Shown here piece after piece: positions 1 through 5,995 of a stretch of DNA of 7,923 nt (its first letter is position 1; each line of letters begins with the position of its first letter). Below the pieces are notes generated by a model. It saw only the letters and a list, made by a program, of their open reading frames with translations. It searched no databases and was not told the origin of the DNA. The position numbers were made by a program, and so were the translations under genes. Origin of the DNA: JAQVWU01 sp964628455 (lineage in GTDB: Bacteria; Bacillota; Clostridia; Oscillospirales; CAG-272); NCBI GenBank assembly GCA_964628455.1, contig CAZVPD010000163.1, positions 1 through 7,923 on the forward strand, in the 5' to 3' direction.

Positions 1-1102
1 CCGCCGTCTTGGCGTCCATGTAGTAAAGGGTCATGATGTCCCGCATCTTCTTGAGGTCGCCGAGGCGGTTGTAGCCTACGGTGACGGTCAGGCCGGCGGC
101 GAACAGGTTCCGCAGGCTTGCCGCGAGGTCGGTCCTGTCGCTGACCGTGGTCAGAGTGCCTTTGTTCCAGATGAGTTTGTTGAGTGCTTCGAGATAGGTG
201 ACCGAGCGCTCGTTGTTAAAGGCGAATTCGGGCCTGCCGGAGGAGCGGTCGATGAAGGTGATGCCGGCCGAACCGACAAAGGGCAGGGCGGCTCCCCATG
301 TGTCGCAGATAGAAAGGCCGAACTGGTCGCCTTCGTCGGACTCCCCGTTTCCGTTGAGGTCCGAATACGTCTCTTCGACGATTTTCGTCATGTTCTCATA
401 CGTCCACTCCCCGTCAAGCACGAGGCTGTAGATCGTGTCGGGGTCGCCGTAATAGGTGTCGGCGATGCTTTTGTTATAGAAGAGGCAGTGGCAGGAGGCG
501 ATGACGTCCATGAAATAGTCGCCCGCCATGATATACATCATCCCGGGGATGATCTGCAGGTCCTCCATGGCGGCGGTGTACCAGTATTTCTGCGAATAAT
601 CGAAGTTTTCCGCTTCGGCGACGTTGACGAACATATTCTCGTCGGTCAGCGCAGCGAAAGAGCGCACGTCGTTGATCATCACGTCGTAATCGTCGGAAGC
701 CGCCATGATCATCTTGCGTATCTCGGCTTCGGCGTTGACGTAGGTGAACATGGACTGCGTGAATACAAGGCTGATACCGAGCATCTCGGAAACCGCGGCG
801 TTGCGGTTGAAGACGGCGTCGTTTACGACGTCGCCGTTTAATGCGCCGCTGCCTTCGATCATTTCGTTGGCGTTTGTGGCGTCGTATGCGTCTGCGCTCG
901 TGTAGACGCGGAATTCGCGGCCTTCGTAATCCCGGCCGTCAAAGCGGGTGTCGCGCGCCTCCGCGGTGTCGGAGACCGGTCCCGCGGTCGTTCCGGCGGC
1001 CGGAGCGTCATCCGCCGGCGCTTCGGCGGCGCAGGAGAGGACGGGGATAAAAAGGGAGGCAGCCAGGATCAGGGAAAGGAAGGTTCTCATGCGGAGTTTC
1101 AT
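1..1102 (-). CDS. Extracellular solute-binding lipoprotein SBP-C (3' end cut off by window edge)
   Basis: Reading leftward from an ATG at 1102, the frame stays open for 367 codons to the window edge, so the C-terminus is missing (about 120-130 residues, judging by its paralogues). Residues 1-23 form a basic start plus hydrophobic signal peptide ending VLSC, so Cys24 is the likely lipidated residue. An Ala/Asp/Thr-rich linker follows. Motifs shared with its two neighbours are NDAVFNRN (94-101), MMYIMAGDYF (188-197), LFYN (207-210) and EWTYENM (232-238). Residues 248-259 (D-L-N-G-N-G-E-S-D-E-G-D) read as an EF-hand-like calcium loop. This is the style of clostridial family-1 ABC solute-binding proteins, so it probably binds a carbohydrate outside the membrane and delivers it to a permease; the substrate is unknown. 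GAGGTG at 1110-1115, 7 nt before the ATG, supports the start. It has its own promoter. Confidence 0.85.
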   Translation of the reverse strand, partial: MKLRMRTFLSLILAASLFIPVLSCAAEAPADDAPAAGTTAGPVSDTAEARDTRFDGRDYEGREFRVYTSADAYDATNANEMIEGSGALNGDVVNDAVFNRNAAVSEMLGISLVFTQSMFTYVNAEAEIRKMIMAASDDYDVMINDVRSFAALTDENMFVNVAEAENFDYSQKYWYTAAMEDLQIIPGMMYIMAGDYFMDVIASCHCLFYNKSIADTYYGDPDTIYSLVLDGEWTYENMTKIVEETYSDLNGNGESDEGDQFGLSICDTWGAALPFVGSAGITFIDRSSGRPEFAFNNERSVTYLEALNKLIWNKGTLTTVSDRTDLAASLRNLFAAGLTVTVGYNRLGDLKKMRDIMTLYYMDAKTA

Positions 1103-1109
1103 CTTTTTT

Positions 1110-1115
1110 CACCTC
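1110..1115 (-). promoter_or_regulatory. Ribosome binding site of SBP-C
   Basis: GAGGTG on the minus strand, 7 nt upstream of the ATG at 1102. It selects this start over the in-frame ATG four codons later, which would shorten the basic signal-peptide start. Confidence 0.7.
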
Positions 1116-1164
1116 GACATAAATAAATGTTTTACCGAACCGGAAAACATGTGATCCTCTGCTT

Positions 1165-1193
1165 ATCCTATCACTTTTTATGCCCCTTGTCAA
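1165..1193 (-). promoter_or_regulatory. Sigma-A-type promoter of SBP-C
   Basis: On the minus strand a perfect -35 TTGACA (1188-1193) is followed by a 17-bp spacer and TAGGAT (1165-1170) as the -10, which keeps the key T, A and final AT of TATAAT. Transcription would start near 1158, giving a leader of about 55 nt. It lies in the 130-bp gap between SBP-B and SBP-C, so SBP-C can be made independently of the upstream two genes. The -35 overlaps a 12-bp block identical to one in the SBP-A promoter, and AAGTG before the -10 and GATAA at its end are shared too. Assigned by reading consensus elements only. Confidence 0.7.
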
Positions 1194-1232
1194 GGCTTGC
1201 CCGCGGTGCGCCCGGGCTTCTTAGTACTGTTT

Positions 1233-2735
1233 TTATTCCGGGATCCCGAAGGCTTCGAGCAGCTCTGCGATATCCTCCGAGATCTGCCCGCCGTATTTTT
1301 CGATGTCGGACGCCACGGAACTCTCGCCTTTAAACACTTTCTGCCGGACGGCGCCGACAAGACTGTTGTTCCATGCGAAGATCGCAGAGATGTCCGCGTC
1401 GCGCGAGCTGCGCATGATCTCCATCATTTCGATCGAATCGTCATTGCGAAGCCCTTTCTGAGATACCGTGATGTCGAAGTAAACGGGGATGACCTGCCTG
1501 CTGCTTTCATAGCACAGGGCGTCGAGTACAGCCGCGGTTTCCGAAGCGGACGTATTGGTCACCGGAAGGGTCATGACCAGCAGGTCGCTCATCAGGGCGC
1601 TGCGGTAGCTCTCCTGACTTTCGTCGTATTTGGGAAAGGGAAGAATGCCGAAAGTGTCCTCCATATCGCGCAGCAGCTGCGCGGCTTTGATCTCTGCGGT
1701 CAGGAACGCGGAGCGCCTGTTGGCAAAGACATACATATAACCGCCTTTTCCGGCGTTGAAATCGTCGGCGTCGGATTCGATCGAGGTGCCGTCCGCCGTA
1801 TCGAGCAGCGCCGCGAGCTTCTCGATCACGCCGTAATAGCGTTCGCCGCCCGCGGAGAGGACGGGGATGCCGCTGTCGTCTTTGCGGACGTATTTTTCAC
1901 CTGCGCCGAGGACGAATTTATCGGGGGAATGCGGGTGGGTCGAAAGGCCGTAAACCGCGCTGCCGCTCTGGTCCCAGGAGAAAGACGCGCTGTCGTTGAG
2001 GTTTGCCGCCGTCCTGCAGTACCGGGTCAGCTCATCGAGCGTCCAGCTGCCGGCGCGCACCGCGTCATAAGGCATCCCGAGCCCCTTGTCCGCAAGGATG
2101 TTTTCGTTGAAGAAGATGCACCATGTGCTGTCGTATGCCATCAGATGCAGATCTCCCGACGCGAAATACAGCTTGTCGCCGATGGCGGCGGCGCTGTTGT
2201 ATGCGCTGTCCCACCAGCTTTCATCCAGCTGCAGCTCCGGAAGACCGTAAAGATTGAGAAAACTGCCGTCGGTCAGCAGGGCTGTGATCTGATTGATCGG
2301 CAGATACATGACGTCGTATGTGCCGTCGCCGGCGAGAACGGCGTTTCTGCCGGCTTTCACGATCGCATCAAAGGAATTTTTCGAGTCGATCTTCGCGTCT
2401 CTGATGACGCAGCCGAATTTCTCCTCGACCGAACGGTTGCGCGCGTAGACCGCGTCGTTCAGAACTTCACCCGTGAGCGCGTCGGGCGAAACGGTGACAT
2501 ACATGCCCCAATACGCGTCCATATTGAGAATGAAGATCTCTTTCCCGCCGAGGTTCAGGTCCGGGTACGTGTATTCCGACCCGGCGGATTCCGCAGCCGT
2601 TGTACCGGTTCCTTCCGTAACGGCTTCGCCGGAGGTTTCAGCAGTGCCCGCCGGTTCTCCGGCGCAGGCAAAAGCGGTGAACAGCAGCGAAAAAAGCAGG
2701 ATCGGTACGGCAAAAGATTTAAGATAAAGTCTCAT
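1233..2735 (-). CDS. Extracellular solute-binding lipoprotein SBP-B
   Basis: A 500-residue protein. The frame is open upstream to 2849, but the start at 2735 (MRLYLKS) is chosen because a signal peptide begins there: basic start, hydrophobic core 8-22, then AFAC with Cys24 as the predicted lipidation site. A Gly/Thr/Ser/Ala/Glu-rich linker runs to about residue 55. The body carries family marks: LNDAVYARNRSVEEKFG (92-108), SWWD (173-176), FFNENIL (208-214), GSWTLDEL (229-236) and TFGILPFPKYDESQ (361-374), as in family-1 ABC carbohydrate-binding proteins of Clostridia. The EF-hand-like loop of both neighbours is replaced here by a Ser/Asn-rich stretch near 245-260. Only 40 bp separate it from SBP-A, with no clear promoter, so the two are probably cotranscribed. 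The only Shine-Dalgarno candidate is a weak GGGG (2743-2746). Substrate unknown. Confidence 0.88.
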   Translation of the reverse strand: MRLYLKSFAVPILLFSLLFTAFACAGEPAGTAETSGEAVTEGTGTTAAESAGSEYTYPDLNLGGKEIFILNMDAYWGMYVTVSPDALTGEVLNDAVYARNRSVEEKFGCVIRDAKIDSKNSFDAIVKAGRNAVLAGDGTYDVMYLPINQITALLTDGSFLNLYGLPELQLDESWWDSAYNSAAAIGDKLYFASGDLHLMAYDSTWCIFFNENILADKGLGMPYDAVRAGSWTLDELTRYCRTAANLNDSASFSWDQSGSAVYGLSTHPHSPDKFVLGAGEKYVRKDDSGIPVLSAGGERYYGVIEKLAALLDTADGTSIESDADDFNAGKGGYMYVFANRRSAFLTAEIKAAQLLRDMEDTFGILPFPKYDESQESYRSALMSDLLVMTLPVTNTSASETAAVLDALCYESSRQVIPVYFDITVSQKGLRNDDSIEMMEIMRSSRDADISAIFAWNNSLVGAVRQKVFKGESSVASDIEKYGGQISEDIAELLEAFGIPE

Positions 2736-2742
2736 TTTATTA

Positions 2743-2746
2743 CCCC
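2743..2746 (-). promoter_or_regulatory. Weak ribosome binding site of SBP-B
   Basis: A GGGG run 7 nt before the ATG at 2735 is the best Shine-Dalgarno candidate for SBP-B. It is much poorer than the sites in front of the other genes here, so SBP-B may depend on translation of SBP-A, whose stop codon is about 30 nt upstream. Confidence 0.45.
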
Positions 2747-2775
2747 GTATTATTCGATATTTATACGCCGTCCGT

Positions 2776-4230
2776 TTACTGCCGTGCGGAGAGCAGTTCC
2801 GCGAAAGCGGCGTTGATCTCTTCGATCTGCGAAAGCGCAGAACTTTCATGCTTTGCGTAGACGGACATGAAATCCCCCCTGCGCTGACGGAGCAGATCCA
2901 TCATGCGTTCGTTGTATGTCCCCAGCTGGTAGTAAAGGCCGAGGTCGTAAACGCGGTTGGCGAGGATGATATCGAGCATGGCGATGCTTTCGTCATCCCT
3001 TATGTATTTGCCGACCAGGGTCGTCTCGTAATAGGCGGGTTTGAGGGTGTAATACGACTCCGAAGCGAACGCCTCGAGGAGGATTCCGGTGCGTTCGGGA
3101 TCGGGACAGGTCACGGGCACGCAGACGAACGAACTGCCGTAGGCGTGGACGTTCGCATAATAGCGGTCCTGCGTCTCTTCGAGTTTGGGATAAGGCAGGA
3201 TGCCGAAATCGGTTTCCATATCACGGAACCAGCTCGCAGCGCGCAGATAACGCGTATAGAACAGGCCGCGGTCGTTTGAAAAGATGTCGACGGACCGGTC
3301 ATCTCCGGCCAGGATATGATAGGTCACCGATTCGTCAAAGACAAGGTTTATGTATTTTTCCATCACGGACACGACGCGCCCGTTGTTCAGCGTGAGTTCG
3401 AGCTCGCTGTCTCCGTTCAGCGTCGCGAATTTCTCCCCGGTCCCCGTGATGACCCCGAGCATCGAGTCGTCCCATGCGATCAGGCCGTAAAGGTCGGCTT
3501 CGTCATAACGGCCGTTTCCGTCGATATCGGCCGATACCTGCCTGATCATGGCGGAGAGGTTGTCCAGAGTCCAGGAAGAGCTGCCGACCATTTCATACGG
3601 ATCCTGCATGTTATAGTCGGTGATCAGCTTTTTGTTGAACAGCAGGCAGTAGGTGCAGTCGTTGAGCAGGGTCGTAATGTCGCCCGTCGTGTAATACATC
3701 ATCCCTTTCATGGTCAGGTCTTCGTTGGCTTTCTGGTCCCACCAGGGTTTGGAGAGATCGATATACGGCATCGACGCGAGGTCGGTCAGGCAGGCGTCGG
3801 TCGTCAGCCCCGTCACCTGATAGGAACCGACCATGGCGGCGTCGAAGGCGTTGTCTCCCGCGCTGACCGAATTACGGAAGGCCTTATTGCCGCCTTCCGC
3901 GTCCTCCCGGTAGGGAAGGATGCCGATCCCGATGCCGAACCTCTCTTTGACGGCAAGGTTCTTTCTGAAGATCGCGTCGTTGACAGGTTCGCCGTTCTCC
4001 GCTTCGGCCGTGAAATCGTCGAAATCCCAGTTGCCGGTAAGCAGTATGTTGAATACATAACCCGAAAAATCCGCGTCCTCCGGAAGGTCGGGTTTGAGCA
4101 GCGTCGTTTCCGCGGCGGCGGATTGAGCCGGGACGGAGCTTTGAGCTGTGTCTGCGGCGGCAGGGACGGCGGCGCAGGAGACGGCGCCGAAAAGGATCGC
4201 GGAGAGCAGCAGTATAAGAATAATTTTCAT
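2776..4230 (-). CDS. Extracellular solute-binding lipoprotein SBP-A
   Basis: A 484-residue protein, first gene of the leftward lipoprotein cluster. Residues 1-18 are a signal peptide ending AVSC, so Cys19 is the predicted lipidated residue; an Ala/Ser/Gln/Thr-rich linker follows to about 45. Family marks are NDAIFRKNLAVKERFG (84-99), WWDQKAN (163-169), MMYYTTGDI (177-185), LLFNKKLI (196-203), SSWTLDNL (218-225) and DFGILPYPKLEETQ (341-354), typical of large family-1 ABC carbohydrate-binding proteins of Clostridia. Residues 235-246 (D-I-D-G-N-G-R-Y-D-E-A-D) form an EF-hand/dockerin-like loop with acidic or Asn side chains at loop positions 1, 3, 5, 9 and 12, suggesting bound calcium. AGAGGA (4237-4242), 6 nt before the ATG, supports the start. 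Function as a carbohydrate receptor is inferred from family; the ligand is unknown and no permease gene is in view. Confidence 0.9.
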   Translation of the reverse strand: MKIILILLLSAILFGAVSCAAVPAAADTAQSSVPAQSAAAETTLLKPDLPEDADFSGYVFNILLTGNWDFDDFTAEAENGEPVNDAIFRKNLAVKERFGIGIGILPYREDAEGGNKAFRNSVSAGDNAFDAAMVGSYQVTGLTTDACLTDLASMPYIDLSKPWWDQKANEDLTMKGMMYYTTGDITTLLNDCTYCLLFNKKLITDYNMQDPYEMVGSSSWTLDNLSAMIRQVSADIDGNGRYDEADLYGLIAWDDSMLGVITGTGEKFATLNGDSELELTLNNGRVVSVMEKYINLVFDESVTYHILAGDDRSVDIFSNDRGLFYTRYLRAASWFRDMETDFGILPYPKLEETQDRYYANVHAYGSSFVCVPVTCPDPERTGILLEAFASESYYTLKPAYYETTLVGKYIRDDESIAMLDIILANRVYDLGLYYQLGTYNERMMDLLRQRRGDFMSVYAKHESSALSQIEEINAAFAELLSARQ

Positions 4231-4236
4231 CCTGTT

Positions 4237-4242
4237 TCCTCT
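4237..4242 (-). promoter_or_regulatory. Ribosome binding site of SBP-A
   Basis: AGAGGA on the minus strand, 6 nt before the ATG at 4230; it fixes the start directly in front of the signal peptide. Confidence 0.65.
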
Positions 4243-4277
4243 TTTTGATTTATAATTCCCCGGGAATATTTTCGATT

Positions 4278-4306
4278 ATCATACCACTTATTCCGGCCGG
4301 TGTCAA
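4278..4306 (-). promoter_or_regulatory. Strong sigma-A promoter of the SBP-A/SBP-B operon
   Basis: On the minus strand: a perfect TTGACA -35 (4301-4306), a 17-bp spacer and a TATGAT -10 (4278-4283; five of six consensus bases). Transcription should begin near 4271, leaving a leader of about 40 nt. It reads away from the toroid-protein operon, whose own candidate -35 begins 64 bp beyond this -35 at 4371. The -35 lies inside a perfect inverted repeat (4302-4314). Confidence 0.8.
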
Positions 4307-4314
4307 GGCTTGAC
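4302..4314. promoter_or_regulatory. Inverted repeat over the SBP-A -35 element (candidate operator)
   Basis: GTCAAG-G-CTTGAC, two perfect 6-bp arms around one base, covers most of the -35 of the SBP-A promoter. The first 12 bases of the surrounding block (TGTCAAGGCTTG, 4301-4312) recur exactly at 1188-1199 in the SBP-C promoter, where the second arm has one mismatch (CTTGCC). A regulator bound here would block RNA polymerase at both promoters. It may instead be a chance palindrome produced by a TTGAC -35 next to a related upstream base run; no regulator gene is in view. Confidence 0.4.
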
Positions 4315-4370
4315 GCGGGTGCTCCGGCGGTCATTTTTTCTGCCGGGATCCGTTTCCGCACAGATTTTTA

Positions 4371-4398
4371 TTGAATTTCTGCCGGATTCTGTTATAAT
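4371..4398 (+). promoter_or_regulatory. Candidate promoter of the toroid/VOC/DUF6273 operon
   Basis: TTGAAT (4371-4376), a 16-bp spacer and a perfect TATAAT (4393-4398). This is the only good sigma-A match on the plus strand of the divergent gap. It would start transcription near 4405, about 100 nt before the first gene. The -35 is weaker than in the opposing promoter. Confidence 0.6.
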
Positions 4399-4433
4399 AG
4401 GTTCTGCGGGAGCTGCCCGTGCCCGGCTGCGTG

Positions 4434-4455
4434 ATAAAGAACGGCAATTCTTTAT
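4434..4455 (+). other. Hairpin in the leader of the toroid operon
   Basis: ATAAAGAA and TTCTTTAT form perfect 8-bp arms around a 6-nt CGGCAA loop. The stem is AU-rich and is not followed by a U-tract, so it does not look like a terminator. It sits in the predicted mRNA leader, 30 nt before the Shine-Dalgarno sequence. It could be an mRNA-stabilising or regulatory structure, or the two half-sites of a DNA-binding protein. I do not recognise a riboswitch class. Confidence 0.5.
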
Positions 4456-4485
4456 GCGTGAATGCCGATGAAGCTCCGGCGATGC

Positions 4486-4493
4486 GGAAGGAG
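4486..4493 (+). promoter_or_regulatory. Ribosome binding site deciding the start of toroid protein 1
   Basis: GGAAGGAG lies 10 nt before the ATG at 4504. It picks this start over the in-frame ATGs at 4462 and 4468, which have no such site and would add a basic stretch that does not fit the family start. A CTCC at 4474-4477 could pair with GGAG at 4490-4493, a weak possible way of masking the site. Confidence 0.65.
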
Positions 4494-4503
4494 TAAAAAA
4501 GCG

Positions 4504-5595
4504 ATGAATCTTTCAAAATCCATAGACTTCCTGCTTGAGAACGCAGGAGCGGTCATACAATACCGTCTGCGCAGGGAAATCCTCCGCGACATTACGGAGA
4601 CGGAGGAGGAAAACCTGCTTGAACAAATCTACCGGACTCCCAATTTCGAAATGGTGAAAAGCTATGTCAAGCCGAACGGCTATATCGGCAGCGGGGCGCA
4701 CAGCTGGGGCAAATGGGGCGGAGTGGTTTATCAGCCTACGTATCTCGCGGACGGAGAGGCGTCGGCGCGGCTTTTGTCGAATTACGCCGTGCCGAAAACA
4801 CACCCGATGATCGTAAATTTCATTGCTGCCATGCGTGATGAGGAGATACTGCGCCGGGAGTTTTCATATATACCGCCCGAAATACCGCGCTTTGAGAACC
4901 GCTTTGCCGGGCTGAAAAGCGGCGGCAGCCTTATGATAACGATCTATGCGATGCAGGCCCTGCTCGGTTACGGCGACGACGACTGTGTGAAGCCGTTCCG
5001 TGATATTTCACTTGAAGCGTTCTGCAGTCTGCTGCAGCTGAATTCCGCCGACGAGATCACGAAGCCGCATAAATCCAAAGGTTTCAGGTATATTGAGGCG
5101 GACACTTATTTCCCGTGTTCATACCACCTGACGGCGCTCGCGTATACACAGGCGTGGCGGACGCCCGAAAACGTCGAACGAATAGCGAAAGCTCTCAACC
5201 ACCTGAATGAGATCATGCGGGAGGACAACAGTGTTGCCGTCAGGGTCGGCAGCAAATACTACGGACCGGGATGGGCTTTCGGGCGCCCGGTCAGGCCGTT
5301 TGCCGCTGACCGGGTCGATACCGTCATGTACCGCCGCCCGCTGACCGAAATCGCAATGCTCGGTGCGGGCGAAAGCGTCGGTGTGATCCGCGAATCCGCC
5401 TGCAATGTGCGGGAAGCGATAGGCCCGGACGGTATTTTAAAGACAAAATTCAGGAAGTCGAGTTTTTCGCCGTATCCGACGGCGTATGTCGATGTCCGGC
5501 TCGAACCTGACCACAAACGCAGATACGCGCTTGAATGTGACCTGACCTTTTGGGCGGTGCAGTTTTTGACTTTGGCGGAGGGGGTAAAAACATGA
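4504..5595 (+). CDS. Alpha/alpha-toroid (squalene-cyclase/prenyltransferase-like) protein 1
   Basis: A 363-residue, probably cytoplasmic protein with no signal peptide or membrane span. The opening (SIDFLLENAGAVIQYRLRREIL, 6-27) matches the start pattern of bacterial toroid proteins, where a 'WLLE..P.VRY...R.L' helix leads into helical repeats. Later segments fit alternating helices: GYIGSG-HSWGKWGGV (59-74), FAGLKSGGSLMITIYAMQALLGYGDD (134-159), HLTALAYTQAW (208-218) and a closing helix FWAVQFLTLAEG (349-360). The DxDD acid motif of true squalene-hopene cyclases and a full set of QW repeats are not apparent, and no isoprenoid genes are nearby, so terpene cyclisation is not claimed. An (alpha/alpha) glycan-active enzyme or a scaffold is also possible. 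First gene of the operon; its TGA overlaps the next ATG in an ATGA. Fold assignment is moderate; function unknown. Confidence 0.72.
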   Translation: MNLSKSIDFLLENAGAVIQYRLRREILRDITETEEENLLEQIYRTPNFEMVKSYVKPNGYIGSGAHSWGKWGGVVYQPTYLADGEASARLLSNYAVPKTHPMIVNFIAAMRDEEILRREFSYIPPEIPRFENRFAGLKSGGSLMITIYAMQALLGYGDDDCVKPFRDISLEAFCSLLQLNSADEITKPHKSKGFRYIEADTYFPCSYHLTALAYTQAWRTPENVERIAKALNHLNEIMREDNSVAVRVGSKYYGPGWAFGRPVRPFAADRVDTVMYRRPLTEIAMLGAGESVGVIRESACNVREAIGPDGILKTKFRKSSFSPYPTAYVDVRLEPDHKRRYALECDLTFWAVQFLTLAEGVKT

Positions 5596-5995
5596 GCATA
5601 AAATTCACAGACATTTGCTTTATAACGGCCGATGTCCTGCGGCTCCGCGCGTTTTACGAAGCTGTTTTCGGCGGCCGGGCCGAGGGCGACGAAATTCACT
5701 CCGGGCTGACGGCAGCCGGCGTGACTTTTGTTTTCGACCACGTCTGCATTGCGGAGGAAAACCCGTCGTTCCGCTATATAAAGTCAGGCGAAGCGAATAA
5801 TGTCATCATCGGTTTCGATGTCGATGACGCGGATGCGGAATATGACCGCCTGTCGGCATCGGGCGCGGAATTGCTGAATCGGCCGACAACCCACCCCTGG
5901 GGAGCGCGGTCGTTTCAGTTCAAAGATCCGGACGGCAGCATACTGAATTTCCGCAGTTTTCGGAAGGGGGAAGAGAATGACCTGCCCGAAATGTA
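5592..5995 (+). CDS. VOC-superfamily (glyoxalase/bleomycin-resistance-like) protein; stop codon ends at 5996
   Basis: A 134-residue protein with one pair of beta-alpha-beta-beta-beta modules; the TAA ends at 5996. Module one begins KFTDICFITADVLRLRAFYEAVFG (4-27); module two holds GFDVDDADAEYDRLSASGAELL (74-95) and the hallmark PWGARSFQFKDPDGSILNF (102-120). VOC proteins are usually dimers that act as metal-dependent lyases, dioxygenases or drug binders. Aligned by eye to glyoxalase-type members, the usual ligands are absent: Asp7 replaces the first His, Ile72 the His in module two, and Asn119 the Glu after DPDG. It is therefore more likely a binding protein or an enzyme of another mechanism. 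The ATG overlaps the previous stop by 4 bp, and GGAGGGGG (5577-5584) sits 7 nt upstream. Family is secure; the substrate is unknown. Confidence 0.88.

Noticed and set aside
1196..1213. GCCCG...CGGGC hairpin between SBP-B and the SBP-C promoter as a terminator
   Set aside because: Only 5-bp arms with a 9-nt loop, and no U-tract follows in the minus-strand direction.
1197..2816. A 539-codon open frame on the plus strand opposite SBP-B
   Set aside because: It is the antisense shadow of SBP-B, has no ribosome binding site, is rich in Arg/Val/His/Gly as antisense frames of GC-rich genes are, and its translation shows no recognisable domain. The minus strand carries signal peptide, lipobox and family motifs.
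2736..2849. N-terminal extension of SBP-B to the ATG at 2849
   Set aside because: It would overlap the end of SBP-A by 74 bp and place 38 basic residues before an otherwise proper lipoprotein signal peptide.
3316..4248. A 310-codon open frame on the plus strand opposite SBP-A
   Set aside because: Antisense shadow with the same compositional bias; no ribosome binding site or domain, while SBP-A on the other strand is clearly real.
4296..4339. GCCGG...CCGGC arms followed by a T6 run, resembling a plus-strand terminator
   Set aside because: The loop is long, the T-run starts 5 nt after the arm, and no plus-strand gene lies upstream to terminate. The region is better explained by the SBP-A promoter.
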